Part shown: positions 24,933 to 33,368 of the stretch, one piece after another
How the letters are laid out: every line of letters starts with the position of its first letter
Position numbering within the stretch: position 1 is the first letter of the stretch
DNA from: Desulfomonile tiedjei DSM 6799
Lineage (GTDB): Bacteria > Desulfobacterota > Desulfomonilia > Desulfomonilales > Desulfomonilaceae
Assembly (NCBI RefSeq): GCF_000266945.1
Contig: NC_018025.1
Span: forward strand, 2,604,001-2,668,000
Length of the DNA stretch: 64,000 bases
Reading direction: 5' to 3'
Notes under the pieces: model-generated
Told to the model about the DNA's origin: nothing
Databases searched by the model: none
What the model saw: the letters and a program-made list of their open reading frames with translations, nothing else
Translations under genes and position numbers: made by a program

Positions 24933-27725
24933 ATGGAATCTGCTGGCGCTATTGTTACGACAGAAATTAAGAGGCTGGAATCTATTGTCTCGCCAGACGT
25001 GAGCTTGGTAAGTCAAAGCCACGCGAGAGACATAATTACAAATCACCACAATTACAGGTTCCCAGATATATTTGAGAAATACTTCCCTGACTGTTCAAAA
25101 AACCAGACGTGTCCAAAATGTGGGGTTGAGGGATACCAAATAAACGAGACTCAGGGGATTTGCGCCAATGAGGACTGTAAAGAGTCTTTAGACGTAATGG
25201 ACCTGAGAATGATGCGTCACAATCTAACTGAAAGAACCTGCACAAAGACTGACATTTACGCTCTGTACGCTGCTGAAATTGGTTTTTGTGTTGAGCGCAG
25301 ACCTTTGACCTTAGAGCAGCGAACCTACACAAAAGCTCTCCTGAGTTCAATTCTCAGGTATCTGAGGCTTGGCTGGTCACTCTTTTTATGCTGGTGGATT
25401 GTGCCAGAGGAAACAGAGAAGGGGATTCAATACGTCTGCGCATGCTCGAAATGGAAACGTAAAAGCGCGAATACGAAATGTAGTCAGGGAAAACATCCTT
25501 TAGGGAGTCTCTACCCAGAAGGGTTCAAGGACGCCACAAAATCGCGTGTGGAGCTGTTTCAGCACGTCTCTAAAAATCCGATGGCGAATCTCGCAGTGGC
25601 GACAGGTAGCGTCTCAGGAATTTGGGTGCTGGACGTGGATTTATCCAAAGGTGAAGCGATTGGCCAAGAGAGTCTTGATAAGCTCATTCAGCAATATGGG
25701 GAGCTTCCTGACACTGTTGAGGGTATTACTGGTTCAAGTGGACGCCATTTGCTGTTTAAGTGGCCAAAAGGCAAGGTTATCAAATGCAGCAGTAATCAGG
25801 TTGCTCCTAAGCTCGATGTCCGCGCGGAAGGTGGATACATCGTCACAGCTCCGTCACTTCATGAAAGTGGATCCGCGTACCGCTGGAAAGAAGGACACGC
25901 ACCAGGAGAAATCGAGATTGCAGAGGCTCCTAATTGGCTGATTGACCTTTGTGTTCAGGCTGGGGAGAAACAGGAACGTGAGAGCCAAAAGGAGCCAAAA
26001 CGCGAGAAGCAGAACCACGCTCATTCTTCACGTCATGACAGCGACCCCAGACTAGAAACATTAAAGAAGTTAGACCCTTATCGCGTGATAACTGCATGTG
26101 GAAAACAGGCGTATGGCAAGAAAACGAGCGTCCGCGATGAAAAAGACCCCAGCGTGCAAATTAATGACGATTGGTCCCCCCCTGCATTCTACGACCATGG
26201 GACCAAAGAAACTTTCGATATTATTGGTTTTGTGGAGCGCTCTCTAGGCCTCAGTTTTATTGAAGCGTGCAATTTTTTGTGTGACCTGGAAGGATTGCCG
26301 CGATTCCAATTTGGTTCAAAAGATTATCAGAGGAAGCAGGAAGGGAGTTTCTACAATGAAGGTGGAGTTAAGCGAGAGCCAAACAAGGTCCATATTTTCC
26401 CTGATTACGAGACAGCATGCCTATTCGCTGACGTTTGCAGCACTGCACTAATTGGTGGTTATGGCGCTGCAACAGGCAAAGAGAGGCTTCCAGGGAGTAT
26501 GGGGGACGATTCGCGCGAGGTGTTTATCTTCACTGACGCTGCCAATGATATCCAGGTTAAAGGCTCCCAGAAGCTCGCTAATGGTATTTGTCGATGTAAT
26601 AAAGAATTGAAACTAGTCGATTTGTCCCCTTTTTTGGGGGGTATCTCCCTGCAATCGTATTGCGCGAAACACGACCTTGACCACGTGAAGACCCTCTTGA
26701 GAGGCGTTTCCCAAAAAACAGAGCTTTTCGAGCCTCCGATTTTACAGACCAATACTGGCCACCTGATTCAAGTCAGTAATTATGCAGACCTTGCCAAAAA
26801 GGTCTTTCCAAAAATCAACTGGATAGTCCCCAGGATTATCATGGAAAGCAATCTCATCCTATTCGCAGCGCCACCTAAAGGTGGAAAGTCACTATTCTGC
26901 ACCAATGTTTCGCTTGCTGTTTCGTCTGGTGGCCTAGCGCTGGGAGAACTCCAGTGTATCCAAGGCAAAACGCTGTATTTGGCTCTGGAAGACTCTGAAC
27001 GTCGATTGCAGGCACGTCTGATAACTATGAATGAGGGTAAGCCTCTGCCTGCTGATGCCTTGTACACCCGCGACTGGCCAGCATTTCCAGAAGGAATTGA
27101 GATGCTTCAGCGTTGGCTGGACAAAAATCAGGATTGCAGGCTGGTCATAATCGACACAATTCAGAAATTGAAGCCTCTTTCTGACAAATCGCGAAGCGAA
27201 TATGCGAACGATTATGCTTTGCTTGGTCCGCTACACCGATTGGCACTGGATCGCAATTTGGCAATCATTGCAGTGCATCACACTCGAAAACAGCAGGCTG
27301 GCAACGATTCAGACCCTTTCGAGCGTCCTTTAGGCTCCCAAGCGCAGATGGGAGTATGCGACAGCACAATCATTCTTGAGCGCTCTTTTGGGACAAATGA
27401 GGGGACGCTATACATCAAAGGACGCGACATTGAGGAATCGACTTTTACCCTCGAATTCGACGCAGCAACGCTGAACTGGCGATATGTTGGGATTGCGTCA
27501 GACGTGAAGCTGTCCAAGGAATCGAAAGAAATTCTGGAAATATTGCGTAAGGCTAAAGGCGTGCCTCTGTCTGCAAGAGATTTCGCTGAAAAGCTCGATG
27601 TGAGCAGGCGTACAATCCAGAAACGCTTGGAGCGCTTGGTTGATAGGGAAGAGATTGTCAAAGCTGCTGGCCAGGAAGGAAAGTATCTGCTGTCGCCTGA
27701 CGAGAGATTCAAGTGTCCATTTTAA
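24933..27725 (+). CDS. Primase-polymerase/RecA-type helicase replication protein
   Basis: A 930-residue protein; the ATG at 24933 has GGAGG 7-8 nt upstream. Domain order: a zinc ribbon (C60, C63, C77, C82); a primase-polymerase domain (about 150-340) with D234 and D236 in VLDVDL, SSGRH with H272, and D295; a degenerate TOPRIM-like middle (480-600, FIFTDAANDI); a RecA-like RepA/DnaB-type ATPase with Walker A APPKGGKS (646-653), Walker B VIID (738-741) and VHHTRK; and a C-terminal winged helix (about 850-930). It should initiate and prime replication of E3 in circular form. The iteron region at 27745-27990 directly follows. Confidence 0.88.
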   Translation: MESAGAIVTTEIKRLESIVSPDVSLVSQSHARDIITNHHNYRFPDIFEKYFPDCSKNQTCPKCGVEGYQINETQGICANEDCKESLDVMDLRMMRHNLTERTCTKTDIYALYAAEIGFCVERRPLTLEQRTYTKALLSSILRYLRLGWSLFLCWWIVPEETEKGIQYVCACSKWKRKSANTKCSQGKHPLGSLYPEGFKDATKSRVELFQHVSKNPMANLAVATGSVSGIWVLDVDLSKGEAIGQESLDKLIQQYGELPDTVEGITGSSGRHLLFKWPKGKVIKCSSNQVAPKLDVRAEGGYIVTAPSLHESGSAYRWKEGHAPGEIEIAEAPNWLIDLCVQAGEKQERESQKEPKREKQNHAHSSRHDSDPRLETLKKLDPYRVITACGKQAYGKKTSVRDEKDPSVQINDDWSPPAFYDHGTKETFDIIGFVERSLGLSFIEACNFLCDLEGLPRFQFGSKDYQRKQEGSFYNEGGVKREPNKVHIFPDYETACLFADVCSTALIGGYGAATGKERLPGSMGDDSREVFIFTDAANDIQVKGSQKLANGICRCNKELKLVDLSPFLGGISLQSYCAKHDLDHVKTLLRGVSQKTELFEPPILQTNTGHLIQVSNYADLAKKVFPKINWIVPRIIMESNLILFAAPPKGGKSLFCTNVSLAVSSGGLALGELQCIQGKTLYLALEDSERRLQARLITMNEGKPLPADALYTRDWPAFPEGIEMLQRWLDKNQDCRLVIIDTIQKLKPLSDKSRSEYANDYALLGPLHRLALDRNLAIIAVHHTRKQQAGNDSDPFERPLGSQAQMGVCDSTIILERSFGTNEGTLYIKGRDIEESTFTLEFDAATLNWRYVGIASDVKLSKESKEILEILRKAKGVPLSARDFAEKLDVSRRTIQKRLERLVDREEIVKAAGQEGKYLLSPDERFKCPF

Positions 27726-27744
27726 TCAGAAATTCCTTAGATAC

Positions 27745-27990
27745 CTGTCGCCATGTCGCTATATATAGCAAAGTGTAATAATAATAATAATATAGAGGTA
27801 TATAAGTGACTACACCCCCCCCCTTCACCCCCTGTCGCTCCTGTCGCCACATGCATAATTACTGGCGACAGGGGCGACACCCAGCGACACCCCCCCCTGT
27901 CGCACAGAAGTAATGGATATGACAGGGGATATATACCATTGCGACAGTTTTACGTATATATGGCGACAATGAGTTTTTTCGACTGTCGCT
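27745..27990. repeat. GTCGC iteron array, candidate replication origin of E3
   Basis: About ten copies of CTGTCGC or its complement GCGACAG (sometimes with one change) lie here: 27745, 27753, 27832, 27841, 27864, 27872, 27882, 27897, 27941, 27961 and 27983. They surround an AT-rich tract at 27772-27805 (ATAATAATAATA and TATATA). Iterons plus an AT-rich segment beside a Rep gene are typical of plasmid origins. Confidence 0.65.
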
Positions 27991-28018
27991 ACGAACGAAC
28001 GAACGAGACGAACGAACG
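27991..28018. repeat. CGAA microsatellite
   Basis: Near-perfect tandem ACGA/CGAA units, about 28 bases, at the end of the iteron array. It may be a slippage tract. Confidence 0.75.
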
Positions 28019-28093
28019 CATTTCTGAAATTGGTTGACTGACGACAGCCTGAATTTCAGGCGAACGATAATTGATACATGGAGGAATTGTGCT

Positions 28094-28642
28094 ATGAAAG
28101 GCTTGATTGGCGAGGAGCAGACGTATGGACCCTGGAAACTCTCACGCGAGACAGTGGACCGCTGGCCATTGCTCGACAAATGCTACGCACAATCGATTAA
28201 CACCGACCTGTCCCGAGCAATCGAGACGGGATTTCTGGTTGATACGGTATCTGGACGGAGACGGTACCGGGATGGAATCCGGGGGATTGTTGCGCATGAG
28301 AGATATTATGGCTGGGCATGCTCCGTATTAATCCCGTTCGTATCTTTCGTCCCGAGACGGAAATTGACGTCCGTTCAAATCGATCTGTTACCATCGTGCC
28401 AAACATTTCCGGAAACGGTCCTGGACAAGCTCGAAACGCTTCTGATGCAGTATCGGGTACCGCGCGGTGATTACCTGATAGGACAGCGAGTGTCATTCGT
28501 GGACGCATTGCGATGCGATGCTGACGAGCTTGGCGCGCGGCTGGTCGAATTCGTGCAGGCCAATGCGAGATACAGAGAGCCTGAACGAACGGAATTTGAG
28601 CAAAGGCTGGGAGTTGTCAGGCCAGCACCATTTGCGTGCTAA
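28094..28642 (+). CDS. Hypothetical protein of E3
   Basis: A 182-residue protein; the ATG at 28094 has GGAGG 8-9 nt upstream (the longer frame from 28034 has no such site). It contains TYGPWKLSRETVDRWPLLDK and GFLVDTVSGRRRYRDGIRG, and in the second half RVSFVDALRCDADELGARLV. There is no signal peptide. I do not recognise the family. It follows the putative origin. Confidence 0.6.
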   Translation: MKGLIGEEQTYGPWKLSRETVDRWPLLDKCYAQSINTDLSRAIETGFLVDTVSGRRRYRDGIRGIVAHERYYGWACSVLIPFVSFVPRRKLTSVQIDLLPSCQTFPETVLDKLETLLMQYRVPRGDYLIGQRVSFVDALRCDADELGARLVEFVQANARYREPERTEFEQRLGVVRPAPFAC

Positions 28643-28653
28643 GAGTGCTCACG

Positions 28654-28753
28654 TTCAGCATAGTGAAGACTGGCATACCCCCACCCCCAGTAATCGAGGG
28701 TTGCGAGAGGTACGCGAGCGGGTGAGACAGTAACGCTAATTCACTATGCTGAA
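28654..28753. repeat. 14-bp inverted repeat flanking a GC-rich 72-bp segment
   Basis: TTCAGCATAGTGAA at 28654-28667 and its exact reverse complement TTCACTATGCTGAA at 28740-28753. The inside is GC-rich with further short repeats. It could be a structured RNA, a nick site or a recombination target. Confidence 0.65.
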
Positions 28754-28930
28754 TATCCTGACACATAACGAAAATAAAGGCTTAATCATTTCGAGCACTT
28801 GCGCGTCTTATAAAATCATGCGTGTGCAGGGAATAAATGATTGACTGGAGTCACTGCCATGATATGACAGGGGAAGGACACGTATACGTCAAGCATTTTA
28901 ATGATTTGGTTCATTTTGGAGGGATTGACG

Positions 28931-29713
28931 ATGATGAATTTGAGTGGTGCGAGACAGAGTAGTTTATTTGCTGAGGAAACGAGGGTTGAGCAGGTTGAGC
29001 AGGTTGTTACTGCGCGGAAGGTTGCCAGGAAGACGTTTAATCGACCTAACGAAAATATCGAATGGACTGCATACTCTTGGAATCCAGTGACAGGGTGTCG
29101 ATATAATTGCAGCTATTGCTATGCCAGAGGAATAGCGCATCGCTTCAATGGTGAGGCTGGATTTACGCCACAATTCCACGAGGACAGGTTGAACATGCCA
29201 TACGACACGCCAATTCCACGAGGTGATGAGGCTGGAACCAGAAACGTGTTCGTCTGTTCGATGGCAGATTTATTTGGAGACTGGGTACCATGCGAATGGA
29301 TTAACGCGATTTTGGACGTATGCAGGCGAACGCCACAAAGGACATACCTATTTCTGACGAAGAATCCCAAGGGGTATTTGGAGTTCAGCTTTCCGGAGAA
29401 CTCATGGTTAGGTACGACCATTGACAGGCAATCGAGGGTTGAGCAAGCAATTGAGGCATTCGGTCAATTGGAGCATGGCACGAAATTCGTCTCGTGCGAG
29501 CCCATGCTTGAGGAATTGAGTTTCGAGAGTTTTCCATTCCATTGGTGCATCATTGGTGGAATGTCTCGCACTGGTAAGCCACCTATGCAGCCAGAATGGA
29601 GCTGGGTTGAATCTCTGATGACGACTGCCAGGGAAGCAGGAGCCAAGATATATCACAAGCCAAATTTGATTGTGCCTGCTGGAAGCGAGAGGTTGAAAGA
29701 GTATCCGGTATAA
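28931..29713 (+). CDS. DUF5131 (phage Gp37/Gp68-type) protein with radical-SAM-like cysteines
   Basis: A 260-residue protein; the ATG at 28931 has GGAGG 9 nt upstream. It shows EWTAYSWNPVTGCRYNCSYC with C56, C60 and C63 (a CX3CX2C cluster), then VFVCSMADLFGDWVP, TYLFLTKNP and GGMSRTGKPPMQPEW. This is the DUF5131/Gp37-Gp68 family, frequent in phages and mobile elements. The cysteine spacing suggests an iron-sulfur enzyme of the radical-SAM superfamily. Its substrate is unknown. It is probably cargo. Confidence 0.85.
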   Translation: MMNLSGARQSSLFAEETRVEQVEQVVTARKVARKTFNRPNENIEWTAYSWNPVTGCRYNCSYCYARGIAHRFNGEAGFTPQFHEDRLNMPYDTPIPRGDEAGTRNVFVCSMADLFGDWVPCEWINAILDVCRRTPQRTYLFLTKNPKGYLEFSFPENSWLGTTIDRQSRVEQAIEAFGQLEHGTKFVSCEPMLEELSFESFPFHWCIIGGMSRTGKPPMQPEWSWVESLMTTAREAGAKIYHKPNLIVPAGSERLKEYPV

Positions 29714-30013
29714 AATTCTATTGACACGTTGCGAGAGTTTCGACTACTCAGTGGAGCAAATCGAATCGGTAAAGTTTTGAAAGCGAACAAATTGCATGCT
29801 GTCAGTTCCCAGAATTGGCAGAGAACGGGATTTCCCATAGTATTGACGTCAATTGATTGCGATGCGCGTAATTGGATATCCGGTCTGTGTAGCTTCCCTG
29901 CTGCACCCTATCGTCTCACGAGAAAGGCACGCGGCTTGACGCGCTGTCTTGAGGCAAGTCGCACCTGTTAAGGTGTCCCCTGCATCGCGACCAGGGATAA
30001 CGCGGAGGTGACC
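29714..30013. other. Intergenic region before xis3
   Basis: A 300-bp gap between DUF5131 and the excisionase gene. A TTGACA-like hexamer occurs near 29721, but no convincing -10 follows at standard distance. No gene is recognised. Confidence 0.4.
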
Positions 30014-30020
30014 ATGTATA

Positions 30021-30482
30021 GTGAATCACCTGGACAGAGAAGAGAGCGTAACAGAAGGACCATTTGAAGAAACTTTACAGCCAGTAAAGCAAGACTCCCC
30101 CATCCCTACCATTTTACGACCCCAGCAGGTTGCTGAACTCCTGCAAATGTCCACGAAGACCGTTCATGCGTTGTGTCGAGCTGGGAGATTGTCCTATTTC
30201 TGGATTAATGCCAAAGAGAGGCGTTTCACTGCTGACGATGTACACGCTTATTTAAGAGCGTGCCATGTGGAGTCGAGCGCTGTTCCTGCTGTTCGTGCTG
30301 GACGTGCGCGAGCTCAACAGAGGCGAATTGACGCGACCCCTGCGCAAGATCCTGTTGACACGTCCTGTCATAAACTCTTACCCTCTGACTCGAAAGGGGG
30401 TGACAGACAGGCGAGACGCAAGACGAATCATAGGGGAAACACTGATAGAGCGAGACTCAAAGAGGAGTTTCGTTCATGGTAA
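30021..30482 (+). CDS. Excisionase-like HTH protein (xis3)
   Basis: A 153-residue protein with a GTG start. Residues 30-85 (LRPQQVAELLQMSTKTVHAL, then AGRLSYFWINAKERRFTADD) form an excisionase/MerR-like helix-turn-helix. A long basic, low-complexity tail follows. The GGAGGTG site fits an ATG at 30014 better, which is out of frame and would give a 17-residue peptide, so initiation is uncertain. The stop overlaps int3 by 7 bases, the same arrangement as xis2-int2 in E2. Confidence 0.7.
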   Translation: MNHLDREESVTEGPFEETLQPVKQDSPIPTILRPQQVAELLQMSTKTVHALCRAGRLSYFWINAKERRFTADDVHAYLRACHVESSAVPAVRAGRARAQQRRIDATPAQDPVDTSCHKLLPSDSKGGDRQARRKTNHRGNTDRARLKEEFRSW

Positions 30483-31798
30483 TCATCAAAACGAGCAAAG
30501 GTCAGAGTGAGTACGCTCTTTTCTTCTATCCCTTCACAATACGACAGCTTGAAGGGATGGGATTAGAGGCGAAGAAAAAGAAAGTATTGTTGAGGCTTCC
30601 AGCATTAAAGTGTCCTTCTGCCAGAGGTGAGAAAGAGGCGAAGAGGATTGAAGCATTGATTTCCAATGCGTGCAAAAACTGGAATTTCAGTGAGCTGGAC
30701 AGCGCGAGTCGTGAAGCGTGCGGTACAATGTTCAGGTCATTGGGAATCGAAGTACCGGCATCTTTAGGGATTGGACCAGAGCCAAGGCGCGAGTTTACGT
30801 TGAAAGATGCAAGCAAGCTATTTCTGACAGATCCAGAAATAAGAGATTCGCCTGGACGCTGGAGACACGAGGCGTCATTACTGAACCTTGTACCAAGGCT
30901 TGGCGCGAATACCCCAGTGAAGTTGATTAAGGTGGCGCACCTGAAACAGTATCAGAACGATAGACTGCGCGAGCGTAAACAGGCTTCGACAATCAATCGT
31001 GAGCTGGCCACCTTATCGAAGCTGTTCAGGATTCTGGTCGAGAATGACGTGGTGGACGTAAACCCTGTTCGTTCATTAAAGGCACTGTCTACACGGTCAG
31101 GCGAGCGCCAAGTGTATCTATCGTTCGCAGATGTGCAGCTAATCGCCTCGCATTGTCCAAAATGGTATCAGGATCTTATTTGGACTGCGTATTACACAGG
31201 CGCGAGACGTGGCGAGCTTTTAGCACTGACTCGAAAACAGGTGGACTTGGCCAAGCGCATTATCGTGATTTCACCAATGGCGACAAAAGAGGCGCACTGG
31301 AAAAGAATTCCCATTCATCAAGATTTACTCCCCACCATTGAACCATTGGTCAGGTTTGCACCTGCTGACACTGACAACCTTTTTCTGCTGAGAGATAGCA
31401 AGGGAGCACGTCCTATTGGTCTTGAGACTTTCAAAAACTGCTGGGATCGTGCATTGACTGCATTGGAGAAGAGTGGAGAGTGGAAACATGCACGTCCACG
31501 ATTCCACGATTTACGTCATACGTGGCGAACCAATGCGCGAAGGTCTGGTATCGATTTCCAGATAGCGGAAACGATTTTAGGCCACCAAAATAAGGCTAGG
31601 AGCGTTTCTGACAGGTATGGACGCATCAGTGATAAAGAACTACTCGAAGCTATAGAGAAGCTCATAGTGGAAAATGGTGAAACTGAAGTCTTGTTAGCAC
31701 GCGAGATTACAGGCAAAAATGGTCATGGGAGTAATATGGGAGTAACAGTTGAGCATCAGGGAAAGAAAAAAGCCACCCAGTTGGGTGGCCTGTCTTAA
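30476..31798 (+). CDS. Tyrosine recombinase (int3) of E3
   Basis: A 440-residue integrase, intact. Residues 1-100 are a variable N-terminus, 105-195 the SAM-like core-binding domain and 215-400 the catalytic domain. Catalytic residues: R244 (TGARRGE), K271, H344 and R347 (HDLRHTW), H370 (LGH) and nucleophile Y381 (SDRY). It is closely related to the int1 pseudogene and more distantly to int2. The last codons contain the arm-type repeat. The gene ends 18 bp before the tRNA, so integrase and attachment site move together. Confidence 0.94.
   Translation: MVIIKTSKGQSEYALFFYPFTIRQLEGMGLEAKKKKVLLRLPALKCPSARGEKEAKRIEALISNACKNWNFSELDSASREACGTMFRSLGIEVPASLGIGPEPRREFTLKDASKLFLTDPEIRDSPGRWRHEASLLNLVPRLGANTPVKLIKVAHLKQYQNDRLRERKQASTINRELATLSKLFRILVENDVVDVNPVRSLKALSTRSGERQVYLSFADVQLIASHCPKWYQDLIWTAYYTGARRGELLALTRKQVDLAKRIIVISPMATKEAHWKRIPIHQDLLPTIEPLVRFAPADTDNLFLLRDSKGARPIGLETFKNCWDRALTALEKSGEWKHARPRFHDLRHTWRTNARRSGIDFQIAETILGHQNKARSVSDRYGRISDKELLEAIEKLIVENGETEVLLAREITGKNGHGSNMGVTVEHQGKKKATQLGGLS
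31727..31746. repeat. Probable integrase arm sites, right end of E3
   Basis: GGGAGTAATATGGGAGTAAC within the last codons of int3, 70 bp before the tRNA. Identical to 20846-20865. Confidence 0.7.
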
Positions 31799-31816
31799 TG
31801 ATTTCAAGTAGTTACA

Positions 31817-31893
31817 TGGTCGGGACGACTGGATTTGAACCAGCGACCCCTGCATCCCGAATGCAGTGCTCTACCAGGCTGAGCCACGTCCCG
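31817..31893 (-). tRNA. tRNA-Pro (anticodon CGG)
   Basis: A 77-nt gene with CCA encoded. The acceptor stem CGGGACG pairs with CGTCCCG. The anticodon stem CTGCA/TGCAG encloses the loop TTCGGGA, giving anticodon CGG. The T loop GGTTCAAATCC is standard. It is the integration target of E1-E3; the common core ATCCCGAA (31854-31861) lies over the anticodon loop. Confidence 0.97.
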
Positions 31894-31958
31894 ACTCCGC
31901 TAAACTACAGGCTTCTCGCGCTCCTGTCAAGTGCCTGCTGATTCTAAGATTGTCCCCG

Positions 31959-31993
31959 AGCTAACACCCAGCTAACAGGTTTCAAAACGAGGG
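31959..31993. repeat. AGCTAACA direct repeats, left end of E4
   Basis: AGCTAACACC followed by AGCTAACAGG and then TTTCAAAACGAGG, about 65 bp from the tRNA 5' end. Matches 34602-34633. Confidence 0.65.
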
Positions 31994-32342
31994 GGCTGCA
32001 GCGGAAATGGGACATGCGTTACCGTAGGAGGTCGAAGTATCACGAACAATCCGGACATTGTCCGATGCGCTCATGGAGTGGACATGACACTAGTCTTTGT
32101 AAGGATTGTTTTACTGAATGAGTGCCCTCATCTCGTGACCAAACCCTCCGCCCCGTGCTTCCGAACTGCGTGTCCACAACTTTGGATTTTCCTGCCAGGA
32201 ACTCGACGGCCAACCGATGGATTTTTATGATAGCAGATTTGCCGGAAAATAACGCCGAAAAAGACCGCCCCAGAATGTCCAGGGCTGATGGCCTATTCGG
32301 CCGCAAGCGCCGTTGGCAAGGTCTATGCGGGACATGGATCAA

Positions 32343-33368
32343 TCAATGGTCGCAGGGGACCCGCACGGCATTCAGGAGATCTGCCAATGATTGTAGTTCG
32401 GGCCAAGAAGGACACAACCGGCAAGAAGCAACATTAGACTGCCTCAGAGGGTAACTGACCCCACTGCCATCGCTTGCTGATTCCTCGATGAACAAATCCA
32501 TCTGCTGGCCAACATAGACGGGGCGCGCCGAATTGTTCGGGAATTTGTAAATGACTTGGAGCACGCTCGTGTCCACCCGCTCGGTACTTAATCCGGTGAG
32601 ATTACGCTTCGGCGTGATGTAGGGCTCGATGCGAACAAACTCCATCGGGATGGGGCGCTGTGTGTCGCCCTTGAGGTAGCCGACGGCGTTGCTGCTGGGT
32701 TTTACGCGTGGTGCGATCTGCTCATCCACGTCGGCCCGCACCTGCAGTTCGTCAATCGAACCGAGCAAAATCAGCGTGGTACTCACGCCAGGCATGGCGT
32801 ACTCACCCGCGCGCGTGTTGACTTGCAACACCGTCCCGGCGATGGGAGCTCGGACGGTCAGCCTGCTGATGAGCGACTCGGTTTGCTCAACAGTGGCGCA
32901 AGCGGACTCCACCCGCGCCTGTGCGATGGCGAACTCTTCACGACGCGTGTCGGCCTCGTCACGTGAAACCACATTGCTCGGCCGCAACGATTCCTTGACC
33001 TCGTACTGGCGGCGTGCCTTGGCGAGCTCGGCCTCTCGCACATGCAACTCGGCTCGTTGTGTCTTGAGTTGCGCCTGCAGTTCGCGGTCGTCCAACTGGA
33101 GTAACGGTGCGCCGGCCTCAACTCTGTCCCACACTTCTACGAACACGGTTTTCACCAGGGAAGACACAGGTACACCAATACTCGTGTTCTCACGCAAGGC
33201 TTCGACCATGCCTGCCGCTGCGATGACGTGCTCGGTCAGCTTTTGTACGGGCGCGACGGGCGGCTGCGGCATGGGCTCAACCGCCGTTGTTCTGTGAACC
33301 ATAAGAATGACTGCTACGATACCAACGACAGCGGCTAACAAGGAAGACTTGCGCAGGAGTATGCTCAC
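32343..33368 (-). CDS. HlyD-type membrane fusion protein
   Basis: A 341-residue protein with an N-terminal membrane anchor (LLAAVVGIVAVILMVHRTTA). A barrel-sandwich/lipoyl half follows, then a coiled-coil hairpin (ELQAQLKTQRAELHVREAEL, then LAKARRQYEVKESLR), then LTVRAPIAGTVLQVNTRAGE and a beta-barrel with VYVGQQMDLFIEE. After residue 300 the sequence no longer resembles the family and probably reads into foreign DNA. It is the periplasmic adaptor of a MacB-like export system. Its ATG overlaps the stop of the ATPase by 4 bases. The partner genes are broken, so the system is unlikely to work. Confidence 0.8.
   Translation of the reverse strand: MSILLRKSSLLAAVVGIVAVILMVHRTTAVEPMPQPPVAPVQKLTEHVIAAAGMVEALRENTSIGVPVSSLVKTVFVEVWDRVEAGAPLLQLDDRELQAQLKTQRAELHVREAELAKARRQYEVKESLRPSNVVSRDEADTRREEFAIAQARVESACATVEQTESLISRLTVRAPIAGTVLQVNTRAGEYAMPGVSTTLILLGSIDELQVRADVDEQIAPRVKPSSNAVGYLKGDTQRPIPMEFVRIEPYITPKRNLTGLSTERVDTSVLQVIYKFPNNSARPVYVGQQMDLFIEESASDGSGVSYPLRQSNVASCRLCPSWPELQSLADLLNAVRVPCDH

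Larger units (their letters stand above)
20662..31865. mobile_element. Integrative, plasmid-like element E3 (about 11.2 kb)
   Basis: Bounded by the tRNA-Pro 3'-part repeat at 20662-20710 and the intact tRNA at 31817-31893. GGGAGTAATATGGGAGTAAC occurs identically inside both ends. It encodes a serine recombinase, a primase-helicase replication protein with an iteron region, regulators, a DUF5131 protein, xis and int. No conjugation or virion genes are visible apart from one XkdF-like protein. It is the youngest insertion of the array, since it holds the complete tRNA at its right end. Confidence 0.87.

Noticed and set aside
32689-33297. 202-codon plus-strand frame opposite the membrane fusion gene
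   Set aside because: It is the antisense shadow of a clear HlyD-family gene and is very rich in Ser, Thr and Ala, as expected of such a shadow.
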